The position numbers and the translations under genes were made by a program. The notes under the pieces are model-generated. The model did not search any database, was not told the origin of the DNA, and worked only from the letters and a program-made list of their open reading frames with translations. From positions 372,001 to 436,000 of the forward strand of contig NZ_FWYE01000001.1 in assembly GCF_900176435.1 (NCBI RefSeq): a stretch of DNA of 64,000 nucleotides, written 5' to 3'. Source of the stretch: Picrophilus oshimae DSM 9789. GTDB taxonomy: Archaea > Thermoplasmatota > Thermoplasmata > Thermoplasmatales > Thermoplasmataceae. This document shows positions 46,828 through 54,565 of the stretch, piece after piece. Each line of letters opens with the position of its first letter. The first letter of the stretch is position 1.

Positions 46828-46872
46828 CAGTTAAAATGTAAAAATTTATATTAAATATGTAATTTCAGTAAC

Positions 46873-47457
46873 ATGGTTATAAGGGGTAATGTCGAGAAGG
46901 CCGTAAATGATTACATAAAGATGCATCCCGAGATAATAAATGCAATGAAATACGATATACTTAACATGAGCAAGCTGTCCAGAAGGATCTCAAGGGAGCT
47001 TAACTATAACGAGATCTCTGTCAGATCCTCTTTAAATAAGTTGCTAAATCAAAAGAAGAACCAGGATTATACATCAAAAATAGATATTCTTTTGAAGAAC
47101 AGCAAGATAACACTCCAGGACAAAATCACGGTGGTTACAACAAATTCAAAGATAGACGGCATAAATTTTATATCCGCAACGTATCTAACAGATTCAATAG
47201 TTTATATAATAGATGAGACAAAAAATGAGAATCTAAAGTTCAAACCGTCAGTTTCACTTGAAAGGGATGTTAGTGCAATACACATATTTTCATCCATGGA
47301 GATAGTGAATACCCCGGGCTTTGTCATGAAGATCAATGAAAAGCTCTTTGCCTTTGATATAAACGTGCTTCAGCTAATATCATGCTCAAACGAGACAATA
47401 ATAATCGTCAGGAGGGATGATGCAATAAAAGCCTATGAGGCCCTTGCCGGAAAATAA
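46873..47457 (+). CDS. HTH protein with ACT-like C-terminal domain, candidate argGH regulator
   Basis: 194 residues. The N-terminal 65 residues (ILNMSKLSRRISRELNYNEI then SVRSSLNKLLNQKK) look like a winged or tri-helical HTH. The C-terminal part alternates beta strands and helices (DKITVVTTNSKIDGINFISA to VIKIN-like MKINEKLFAFDINVLQLISC), compatible with an ACT-type amino-acid-binding fold ending in IIIVRRDDAIKAYEAL. A TATA-like box at 46845-46852 precedes it. Because it diverges from argGH over 120 bases, an arginine-responsive autoregulator is a natural guess. It is unrelated to bacterial ArgR as far as I can see. Function is unproven. Confidence 0.6.
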   Translation: MVIRGNVEKAVNDYIKMHPEIINAMKYDILNMSKLSRRISRELNYNEISVRSSLNKLLNQKKNQDYTSKIDILLKNSKITLQDKITVVTTNSKIDGINFISATYLTDSIVYIIDETKNENLKFKPSVSLERDVSAIHIFSSMEIVNTPGFVMKINEKLFAFDINVLQLISCSNETIIIVRRDDAIKAYEALAGK

Positions 47458-47472
47458 AAATAATTTAAAAAT

Positions 47473-47910
47473 TTAGGACGGATTTATCTTTATTGCAAGT
47501 GTCGGGCAAACGCTCTCACATGCCATGCAGAATATACATTCATTTTCCCTGACAGGATCGCACTTGTCAGTCCTGTACTTGTCGTAGTTTTCCTTATCAT
47601 CCGGTGATATCTTTTTGTCGTTGCCTGTACCTGAGTTGCCCGGATTGAGTGCCCACTCAAATAATGAAACAGGGCATACATCCATGCAGCCACCATCAGC
47701 TATGCATGCCTCCCAGTCAACTGCGACTATTGAGCCGTGTATGCCGTTCTTTGTTGGGTATGGCTTTCCCTCCGCATCCATCCTCTGCACTCCACCGGCC
47801 CTTACCTTGTGGCCGTTGTGCTCACCAGTGACCGGGTAATGCTCCTCATCGCTGAGGAAGTTCTGGTCTATTGGTTTTGGCTTGTAATCAAGTGATTCTA
47901 ACTTAACCAA
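47473..47910 (-). CDS. zfx: Zinc-containing ferredoxin
   Basis: Soluble electron carrier known from Thermoplasma and Sulfolobus; likely acceptor for 2-oxoacid:ferredoxin oxidoreductase. 145 residues. An N-terminal extension of about 70 residues holds the structural zinc site candidates (HYPVTGEHNGHKVRAG with three histidines). Cluster 1 is CIADGGCMDVCPV and cluster 2 is CIFCMACESVCPT, separated by the loop typical of these proteins. Start is the codon TTG 47910: an in-frame TGA lies 3 codons upstream, no ATG is available, and GGTGAG lies 5 bases before it. The TTG start of an abundant protein is unusual. Confidence 0.95.
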   Translation of the reverse strand: MVKLESLDYKPKPIDQNFLSDEEHYPVTGEHNGHKVRAGGVQRMDAEGKPYPTKNGIHGSIVAVDWEACIADGGCMDVCPVSLFEWALNPGNSGTGNDKKISPDDKENYDKYRTDKCDPVRENECIFCMACESVCPTLAIKINPS

Positions 47911-47977
47911 ATCTGCTCACCCTCACATGATAAATACATTTTTATTAAAAATATTTTGTGATTATCTAAAATGTAAC

Positions 47978-48721
47978 CTAAATATTTACATCAGAAGGTT
48001 TTACAAAACCATTCTCATTTATATAATAATCAATGAGATCCGGTGGTGTGTAATCAAAAAATCTGTTTATGTATGGAATGTCTATATTCCAGTCATGATT
48101 TTTTATATTTTTATATGATGATTCGAGAAAATTTCTGTTTATCTTTTCGCTTATTGTAATGGAATAAAATGGCTTTTTAAAATATTTCATTGAAAGGGCC
48201 ATTGGATATGTTCCGTTTTTATGTATTAATCCGCCATTGTATGCAACTGTATCAGAGCCAACAATGCAGAAATCAACATTTAATGATAATTCATATATTG
48301 ATGCATCATGGAGTAAAACCACATCGATGCCATTTTTAACAAGCAGCGATGCGAAATCAATGCCTTCGCGCTCAGGCATGCTTTCAAGAATATATACCCT
48401 TTTTATTTTTTCCCTGTTTGAAATAAATGCCTTTAATACCTGTGATGAAAAACTTATTGTGCCTATAACAGAATCATTAAACAATGGTTTTGCATGCTCT
48501 ATGGCCATTTTATCGTGTTTTTCTATGCCTTCCTTTAAATTCTTTTTCCTGCCGGAAATAATGCTATCGCAAACGTAATTTATTAAGCCTATGCCAAAAT
48601 AGTATTTTTTTAGATCTTTAATAATATTTTCATCTATATCATTATGACTAAAAAAATCAATAATTTTGAAGGCAACTGCCGTTCCAGACGCTTTATTATC
48701 GTATAGATCTTTTACATTCAT
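47978..48721 (-). CDS. eIF2B-like (IF-2B family) protein
   Basis: 247 residues, shorter than classical IF-2B/MtnA proteins (about 300-350). The family core is clear: VDFCIVGSDTVAYNGGLIHK and YPMALSMKYFKKPFYSITIS, then INRFFDYTPPDLIDYYI near the C-terminus. The fold covers eIF2B alpha/beta/delta, methylthioribose-1-phosphate isomerase and archaeal ribose-1,5-bisphosphate isomerase. The N-terminal region is compressed, so the catalytic role of the isomerases cannot be confirmed. Its ATG overlaps the stop of the preceding NifX-like gene by 4 bases. Confidence 0.78.
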   Translation of the reverse strand: MNVKDLYDNKASGTAVAFKIIDFFSHNDIDENIIKDLKKYYFGIGLINYVCDSIISGRKKNLKEGIEKHDKMAIEHAKPLFNDSVIGTISFSSQVLKAFISNREKIKRVYILESMPEREGIDFASLLVKNGIDVVLLHDASIYELSLNVDFCIVGSDTVAYNGGLIHKNGTYPMALSMKYFKKPFYSITISEKINRNFLESSYKNIKNHDWNIDIPYINRFFDYTPPDLIDYYINENGFVKPSDVNI

Positions 48722-49068
48722 TCCCTGTACATTATTGGTTCAAGCTCTGAAACAGCGCTTTTCTCTATTTTATCTATGTTTTTTATAACATCACTGATGT
48801 TAACCTCATCCATAACTGCATATTTTACATTGCCAAGGCTCATTGAGTATGATCCAGGGCAGAGTGAGTTTGGTGTTACAATAAATATATCCGGCTTTAA
48901 TGATAGAATTGCGGCCATTGCCATCTCCCTGCCACCGTGCATTGATCCAAAGCCAGGGTTCTCGTATTCCTCTATCTGTTTTGTCTCACTGTCTATAAGA
49001 AATATCGTGCTTCCAAACTGGAGCGGTGCAAGGACGTTTTCCTCATCAACAACACAAGCTATTTTCAT
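48718..49068 (-). CDS. Small NifX/NifB-like (RNase H-like fold) protein
   Basis: 116 residues: strand MKIACVVDEENVLAPLQFGS, then FGSMHGGREMAMAAILSLKP, DIFIVTPNSLCPGSYSMSLG and NVKYAVMDEVNISDVIKNID. This arrangement recalls the dinitrogenase iron-molybdenum cofactor (NifX/NifB C-terminal) fold, which binds metal clusters in nitrogenase systems but occurs widely in archaea without nitrogenase. The one cysteine and several conserved Gly/His residues could be ligands. It is translationally coupled (ATGA) to the eIF2B-like gene. Homology is inferred from pattern, and the role is unknown. Confidence 0.6.
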   Translation of the reverse strand: MKIACVVDEENVLAPLQFGSTIFLIDSETKQIEEYENPGFGSMHGGREMAMAAILSLKPDIFIVTPNSLCPGSYSMSLGNVKYAVMDEVNISDVIKNIDKIEKSAVSELEPIMYRE

Positions 49069-49140
49069 AATTGAGAATAATATAAACGTGAATTTAAGCT
49101 AAATCATGCAGTAGCAGTTACAATAATTTTAAATATTAAT

Positions 49141-49479
49141 TTAAAGTGTTTTCTTTATTATATCCTCTATCTCCTTTTGAAACGTGTTTATAAAATCGTT
49201 TATGGCCTGTTCCTTAACGTCTGATGGCGCACTTATCAATCCGATCTTTGCGGTCAGCTTTGTCATCTTGGCAACGGAATCGTATTCCTTGAGCTTTGCC
49301 TCCATGTATTCCTTTAAAACGCTTGATATCTCCTTTTTTATCTCATCGTTGCTGTTTATCCTCTTTTTTATGTATTCCTTGATTAGATCCTTTAACACCT
49401 CCCTAAATGCCTCTATGTAAAGTTCCTCGGTCGGCAATGCACTGAAAATATTTTTTAGATATTTGTCTATATCATCCAC
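49141..49479 (-). CDS. Small helical protein of unknown function
   Basis: 112 residues, very rich in Lys, Glu, Ile and Leu, with long amphipathic helices (ELYIEAFREVLKDLIKEYIK and EIKKEISSVLKEYMEAKLKE), so a coiled-coil or helical bundle is likely. There is no signal peptide or membrane span, and no recognisable motif. It has short gaps on both sides (29 bases to the MFS gene; 72 bases to the NifX-like gene) and the coding character looks genuine. No function can be assigned. Confidence 0.55.
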   Translation of the reverse strand: MDDIDKYLKNIFSALPTEELYIEAFREVLKDLIKEYIKKRINSNDEIKKEISSVLKEYMEAKLKEYDSVAKMTKLTAKIGLISAPSDVKEQAINDFINTFQKEIEDIIKKTL

Positions 49480-49508
49480 AGTTCAATAGAATTTCATGGT
49501 AAATAAAT

Positions 49509-50582
49509 TTAATTATGATGGTGTCTTGTAATTGTATTTTTTGAATATGAGATTTTAAAGCCGTTTGTGCCTATAAACAGAATTAAAATAACCAGTGCAA
49601 GGCCAAGCATTAATGAGGAGTTCAATGATACATTGCCAATTGTTATTAAAACAGGTATCATAAAACCTATAATTGATGAGAAGTTCATGCTTGGGCCTAT
49701 CTTCTTTGGATCTATGTTAAGGGATCTTGAAACAACGGGCAATATTGAGTTTATTCCAAGTCCAACGGCCGTGAAAAGAATTGCAATGTATATATTATAT
49801 GTTGAAAATAATAGTATTCCAGATAGTGCCGCCATTGATATTGATACATATGCAACGTTCCTTATGCCGAAGCGATTTATCATAAATGGTATCATTACAT
49901 AGACCGGGACGGCAATGCTGTATGCTATTATTGATTCAATGCTTGAATCAGGCAGATATGTCGGCACAATTTCAAGTATGTATGCAGGTGTAAAGCCAAG
50001 AAAGAAGACCAGAAAGGCCTTTATAGAAAAATCCATTTTATATTTTTTCACGTGTGGTGATATAACATTTAACTTCTTTGAGAAAAACACCGATGGAAGG
50101 AAAACCGAGCCCGCAAGTGATATATAAAATACCGAGCCAAGGATGGTGTAAAGCACGGCTGCCAGTGTCCAGCCAATGGCCCAGCCGCCCATGGTCAATC
50201 CCATTAATATTTTATTGCCTGAGACTGCAGATACCTCAACGGCGGCAGAGGTTGCAAGGCCAAAGAATATGCCTGTCAGCAGCCTGAATATAAGCAAAAT
50301 TGAAAAGGCATGTGTAAACGCCTCAAATATGGAGAATAAAGACATAATGGATATTGATAGCATGGCCAGCCTGTGAACGCCAATTTTGGAGAAATTTGAG
50401 TAAAGAAATGGCGTGAAAGCCCTGCCAATAAACGGCGAGCCAAGAAGTATAAATGATTCAATATAGCTGAAATGATATGTTTTCACAAGTTCCGGAATAA
50501 AGAATGCAAAATTCATCAAAAAGAATGTTGATATTGAATATGCAAAGACCGGTATGAACCTTGAACTGTTATTAAATGACAT
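49509..50582 (-). CDS. MFS transporter, substrate unknown
   Basis: 357 residues with 11-12 predicted helices. The N-terminal half has FLMNFAFFIPELVKTYHFSY and RLLTGIFFGLATSAAVEVSA (helix 4/5), and MGGWAIGWTLAAVLYTILGS. The central cytoplasmic loop is short (KKLNVISPHVKKYKMDFS). The motif between helices 2 and 3 is weak. No substrate can be read from it. The 182-base AT-rich gap upstream separates it from the Gfo/Idh/MocA gene. Confidence 0.75.
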   Translation of the reverse strand: MSFNNSSRFIPVFAYSISTFFLMNFAFFIPELVKTYHFSYIESFILLGSPFIGRAFTPFLYSNFSKIGVHRLAMLSISIMSLFSIFEAFTHAFSILLIFRLLTGIFFGLATSAAVEVSAVSGNKILMGLTMGGWAIGWTLAAVLYTILGSVFYISLAGSVFLPSVFFSKKLNVISPHVKKYKMDFSIKAFLVFFLGFTPAYILEIVPTYLPDSSIESIIAYSIAVPVYVMIPFMINRFGIRNVAYVSISMAALSGILLFSTYNIYIAILFTAVGLGINSILPVVSRSLNIDPKKIGPSMNFSSIIGFMIPVLITIGNVSLNSSLMLGLALVILILFIGTNGFKISYSKNTITRHHHN

Positions 50583-50764
50583 GGTTTTTGAATTTCATGT
50601 CTATATTAATATGTTTTCAATTATAAAATTATTTATATAGTTCGTTTTTTTCTTTTATTCAATATGCATATTATTTAATTTAGTATTCATTTTTCAAAAC
50701 ATATTTATATACTTTTTGATATATTTTTTTATTAAGACCTGGAAAAACGGGAAAAATTAATATA

Positions 50765-51721
50765 TTAAAAATTTGCATTTTTATATATGTCCAGAACGGC
50801 CTTAAGATCCCTTAGCTCCAGCTCCGGACTGAATGGTACGTCATTATCATTTTCAATGCTCTCTGCAAATGATGATATCTCCTTTTCAAATATATCATAT
50901 GGCCTTACATCAACCTTTTTACCGTTCATTATTAATCCACCGTAGGCTGTTCTTATTCCGGAATCCCATGATATTTTACTGGATGAATCCTCGTACATGG
51001 AGCCATTTTCGCCTATAATCTCAAAGGCGGGCAATCTGGGCGAAAACCTGTATGCCCATGAGTAAAAGAAAAGGCCGGCTGCACCATTTTTGAATTTAAA
51101 GAGCGCATTTATATTATCCTCGCCCTCAAGATCAGTGCCACCATGGTTTATAATTGAGCGCACGTCCGAATAATCACCGGCGAAATTTAAAAGCGTATCT
51201 ATAAAATGTATGCCGCCGTCTATCAATGCACCACCACCCATGGATTCCCTGTTTAATCTCCAGCCACCATGATCAAAGAACCTTTGATCCCTGACGATCA
51301 CGGTTTTTACATCACCAATGGCATTGTTTTGTATTAGCCTCCTGGCCTCGGTGGCATATGGATCAAAGAAGTACTGTTCTGCAACCATGAATTTCACCCT
51401 GTTCTTTCTCGAGACATCAATCATGGCTTTGCCGTCATCAAGCGTTGTTGCTATTGGCTTTTCCACAAGCACGTGTTTTTTATGCTCCATGGCCTTTATG
51501 GCAAGATCCCTGTGAAGGTTATGTGGAACCACAAGATCCACTATGTCTGCATCAGAGTTCAATGCCTCATTGTAATCGTTAAAAACCCTTTTTATATCAT
51601 ACCTGGATTTTGCCTCAGCTATGACGTTTTCCTTTCTTTCCATTACATATATGTCCATGTTTTTAATCGCGCTTAGATGTCTCATTCCAAAACCGTTTAT
51701 ACCAACAACAAGTATTTTCAT
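50765..51721 (-). CDS. Gfo/Idh/MocA-family NAD(P)-dependent oxidoreductase
   Basis: 318 residues. The N-terminal Rossmann domain is KILVVGINGFGMRHLSAIKN (residues 2-21); LVVPHNLHRDLAIKAMEHKK then HVLVEKPIATTLDDGKAMID contains the catalytic-lysine EKP motif near residue 93. The C-terminal domain has MGGGALIDGGIHFIDTLLNF with the histidine of this family (GGxHxxD). The likely substrate is a sugar, cyclitol or similar polyol; no neighbour narrows it. It stands alone, divergent from the TauE/SafE gene by 111 bases. Confidence 0.85.
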   Translation of the reverse strand: MKILVVGINGFGMRHLSAIKNMDIYVMERKENVIAEAKSRYDIKRVFNDYNEALNSDADIVDLVVPHNLHRDLAIKAMEHKKHVLVEKPIATTLDDGKAMIDVSRKNRVKFMVAEQYFFDPYATEARRLIQNNAIGDVKTVIVRDQRFFDHGGWRLNRESMGGGALIDGGIHFIDTLLNFAGDYSDVRSIINHGGTDLEGEDNINALFKFKNGAAGLFFYSWAYRFSPRLPAFEIIGENGSMYEDSSSKISWDSGIRTAYGGLIMNGKKVDVRPYDIFEKEISSFAESIENDNDVPFSPELELRDLKAVLDIYKNANF

Positions 51722-51832
51722 AATTTATATAATAATAATTAGTATTAAAAAACTGTTAAAAACCCTAAAATATGGTATTTAATTTTTGATGCAAAAATGA
51801 AATTATAAATCCTGTTTATGGATATTGAATAA

Positions 51833-52591
51833 ATGATTTATCTATACATAATCATAGCACTTATAGGCATAGGCGTTGGGGCACTTACAGGGATAACCGG
51901 AAGCAGTGGCGTTTTAATAGTTGTTCCTGCCCTTTCAATAATGGGGCTTGGATTTAAAACTGCCGTTGGCTCAAGCCTTCTGGTTGATGTGATAACAACA
52001 ACCATAGTAATATACGTTTATTTCAAGGACAAAACTCTTGATATTTACACAGGTCTCTTTATGGGTGTTGGTGCCGTAATAGGGGCCCAGATAGGAACAT
52101 ACATAGCATCAATGATAGATGCATTTCCACTGGAGCTGGCATTTATATTCATGACCGGGTACATGTCATATTACAGCATGAAGCGCTCGTTTAAAAAGAC
52201 GAATATAGCAAAAAGAAACATAGAAAGGAAAAAGGCCCTGCCAGTGGCCATGCTTTTAAGCATTCCAATAGGCATATTAACCGGAACAATAGGCACAAGC
52301 GGCGGGGTCATGTTTGTTTTTATAACAATGCTGCTTTTTAACATATCGGCACAGAAGATGGTTGGAACTGCAACACTGGCAATGCTTTTCTCCGCATTGA
52401 GCGGTGTTGGTGGATACATAAGAATAGGGCATATAGATTTTTTATACTCTATAATAATAGGTGGAATAGCGCTGATCTCCGGTTACTATTTTTCAGTGTT
52501 TGCACACAGGATAGATGAAAAGTACATATACAGGTCTCTATCTTTTATATTCATGGCAGTAATTATAACAGAATCAATAAAGATAGTTTAG
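51833..52591 (+). CDS. TauE/SafE-family membrane transporter
   Basis: 252 residues with about 8 hydrophobic helices. Two internal repeats each start with a glycine-rich motif: LIGIGVGALTGITGSSGVLI (residues 10-29) and IPIGILTGTIGTSGGVMFVF (about 142-161), the hallmark of the TauE/SafE family, which moves sulfite, sulfonates or other organic anions. The substrate is unknown, though sulfur chemistry would suit an organism with an SQR. It converges with the E1-like gene with a 4-base overlap. Confidence 0.85.
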   Translation: MIYLYIIIALIGIGVGALTGITGSSGVLIVVPALSIMGLGFKTAVGSSLLVDVITTTIVIYVYFKDKTLDIYTGLFMGVGAVIGAQIGTYIASMIDAFPLELAFIFMTGYMSYYSMKRSFKKTNIAKRNIERKKALPVAMLLSIPIGILTGTIGTSGGVMFVFITMLLFNISAQKMVGTATLAMLFSALSGVGGYIRIGHIDFLYSIIIGGIALISGYYFSVFAHRIDEKYIYRSLSFIFMAVIITESIKIV

Positions 52592-53346
52592 GGTATAATG
52601 CCCTTTAAATTTGAATAGTATCTGCCAAGGTATTTATAATCATGCAGTGAGCATGATCTGCATTTTTCATTTTTGTTTATTTTTATTTTTTCAATTGACA
52701 TGTTTAATGAGTCTATTAATAAAAGATCTTCATCGGTATTTCCAAGGATGAACTTAACGGCAGTGTTCACGGCAAGGGATGAAACAATTGATGCTGTTGT
52801 TGCAACAATGCCTGTAACATCGCAGTTTGGTATCTCGCCAGGATCCCTGTTATAGCATGCAAAGCATGCAGTAATTCCCGGATTTATTAATTTCACCTGA
52901 CCGTAAAATTCAGAAACCGCCATGAAAACCCATGGGATTCGAAATTTATCACATGCATCATTTATAATCATTCTTGTTGTTATATTATCAGTGCAGTCAA
53001 AAACAATATCAAAATCCCTTACAATTTCATAATTTGATGAATCGAATCTTGATGTTTCATATGATATGTTTACCAAGCTGTTTATCTTTTTTATTCTTTT
53101 AAATATGGTTTCTGCCTTGTAGCTTCCAAGATCGTCTTCATTGTAAAGGGCCTGCCTGTTTAAATTTGTGATCTCTATTTTATCGTCATCGATCACGTGT
53201 ATTCTGCCAAAGCCAAGCATTGCAAGACTCATAATTGTATATGATCCGGTTCCACCGGCACCTATTACAAGGGCCCTGGTTTTTCTTATTTTTTCCTGGC
53301 CGTTTTTACCAATAAATTTTATGATCTCCTGTCTTGAATACCTCAT
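52588..53346 (-). CDS. E1-like activating enzyme (ThiF/MoeB/UbaA family)
   Basis: Adenylates the C-terminal Gly of a ubiquitin-like protein. 252 residues. The ATP-binding Rossmann domain is ALVIGAGGTGSYTIMSLAML (residues 25-44) with IDDDKIEITNLNRQALYNED; the second conserved part is DIVFDCTDNITTRMIINDAC. Zinc ligands are CFACYNRDPGEIPNC and CRSC, and CDVTGIVATTASI holds the cysteine region that follows in this family. The only obvious partner in the window is the diglycine protein at 36431. UbaA, MoeB and ThiF cannot be told apart from this sequence; one enzyme may serve several carriers. Confidence 0.92.
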   Translation of the reverse strand: MRYSRQEIIKFIGKNGQEKIRKTRALVIGAGGTGSYTIMSLAMLGFGRIHVIDDDKIEITNLNRQALYNEDDLGSYKAETIFKRIKKINSLVNISYETSRFDSSNYEIVRDFDIVFDCTDNITTRMIINDACDKFRIPWVFMAVSEFYGQVKLINPGITACFACYNRDPGEIPNCDVTGIVATTASIVSSLAVNTAVKFILGNTDEDLLLIDSLNMSIEKIKINKNEKCRSCSLHDYKYLGRYYSNLKGIIP

Positions 53347-53422
53347 TTATATTTAATTTTAATTTCATTATTAAGCTTTAATGATTGAATTGTATTTATA
53401 TTAAATTGCCATATTTAAAATC

Positions 53423-53881
53423 ATGTTTGTTATTGATACATCTGCAATACTTTCAAGAAGGATAAGCATTGCCGATGATAATTATATATTCACGCCTGGC
53501 GTAATCTCAGAGATTAAAAAGGGTAAGTTGAAGATTATACTTGACTCCGTGCCTTTAAATATTAAAATGCCGGGGATTGATTCAATTAATGCTGTTATAA
53601 AGGCCGCAAATGAAACAGGCGATTTGCATGTTCTAAGCAATGTTGATATAGAGGTCATAGCAATGGCCTACGAGATTCACGGGATTATAATAAGCGATGA
53701 TTATGCAATACAGAACGTGGCAAGGCACATGCACATAAAATACGAGGGCGCAGATTTAAAAACGATAGATAAAAAATTGAAATGGAGGTATCGCTGCACA
53801 GGCTGCCGCAGGGTATACAACGATTACATAGAAACCTGCCCGGTATGCGGCCATAAAACCAAAAGGTTCACATATAAATAA
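53423..53881 (+). CDS. nob1: rRNA maturation endonuclease Nob1
   Basis: PIN-domain endonuclease that trims the 3' end of 16S rRNA. 152 residues, the compact archaeal length. The PIN active-site acids are in FVIDTSAIL (D5), VISEIKKG (Glu), and IIISDDYAIQNVAR (Asp pair). The C-terminal zinc ribbon is CTGCRRVYNDYIETCPVCGH (residues 126-145). A TATA-like ATTTATATT at 53394-53402 is centred about 25 bases before ATG 53423. It diverges from the E1-like gene. Confidence 0.94.
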   Translation: MFVIDTSAILSRRISIADDNYIFTPGVISEIKKGKLKIILDSVPLNIKMPGIDSINAVIKAANETGDLHVLSNVDIEVIAMAYEIHGIIISDDYAIQNVARHMHIKYEGADLKTIDKKLKWRYRCTGCRRVYNDYIETCPVCGHKTKRFTYK

Positions 53882-54035
53882 ATATCTTTAAATGAATGGT
53901 AAGTTTATATTCATTGAATTTTGTTTTGTTCTGGACGGTGTTTTTAGAATTTAATTAACAACAAATATAAAATTCATAGAGATTTATATTATATAAATAA
54001 TAATGTGGTCTTCCCTTTGATATCACAAAAAAATC

Positions 54036-54043
54036 TTTTATAA
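54036..54043 (+). promoter_or_regulatory. TATA-like box for the GTPase-like/endA pair
   Basis: TTTTATAA is centred about 25 bases before ATG 54065, predicting a leaderless transcript that also covers endA, 24 bases downstream of the first gene. Confidence 0.4.
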
Positions 54044-54064
54044 TTGAACTTAATAAAGCAGTAA

Positions 54065-54541
54065 ATGATGCACAAATTCATCTGGAAGGTGATATTAACA
54101 GGTGCCGGCGATAGGAGGTACCTTATGTCAAAGATTGCATACAATTCAGATGTACCGGCAACGTCAAAAATACTTAGAAAAAGGATAAGGATAAACAACA
54201 GCAGCGATGTTTATAATATAGATCTAATGCTTAATGATATAGATCCTGGTGAGATCAATGATTCCATTGCAAAAACCGCAGCATTCATCATTGTTGCAGC
54301 AAACATAACGGATAAAAGCACGCTTGATGAGTCAATAAGAATTATAAAGAGTTTAAATGGAAAGAACGTTTATATAATAGCCCTTGGGGATGATGAAAAA
54401 TACAGGGCAGAGTTTTATGACAGGGAGCTTGAAAAGTTAAATAATATGGTTTCAGGCTATTATATAACAAGTCTTAAATATGATATAGAACCTGTTATAG
54501 AAAGGATTGTAAACAATACAATAGAAAGAATGAATATATAA
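54065..54541 (+). CDS. Ras-like GTPase-fold protein without a functional P-loop
   Basis: 158 residues with an alternating beta/alpha pattern resembling a small GTPase: FIWKVILTGAGDRRYLMSKI as strand 1, INIDLMLND-like VYNIDLMLNDIDPGEIND for the switch region, AAFIIVAANITDKSTLDESI for strand 4 and VYIIALGDDEKYRAEFY for the G4-type strand. The GxxxxGK[S/T] loop is missing (GAGDRR) and the NKxD motif is absent (GDDEKY), so nucleotide binding is doubtful. It precedes endA by 24 bases in an apparent two-gene operon. An MglA/Rab-like scaffolding role is speculation. Confidence 0.55.
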   Translation: MMHKFIWKVILTGAGDRRYLMSKIAYNSDVPATSKILRKRIRINNSSDVYNIDLMLNDIDPGEINDSIAKTAAFIIVAANITDKSTLDESIRIIKSLNGKNVYIIALGDDEKYRAEFYDRELEKLNNMVSGYYITSLKYDIEPVIERIVNNTIERMNI

Positions 54542-54565
54542 ATATTAATAAATAATAATGCAGCA

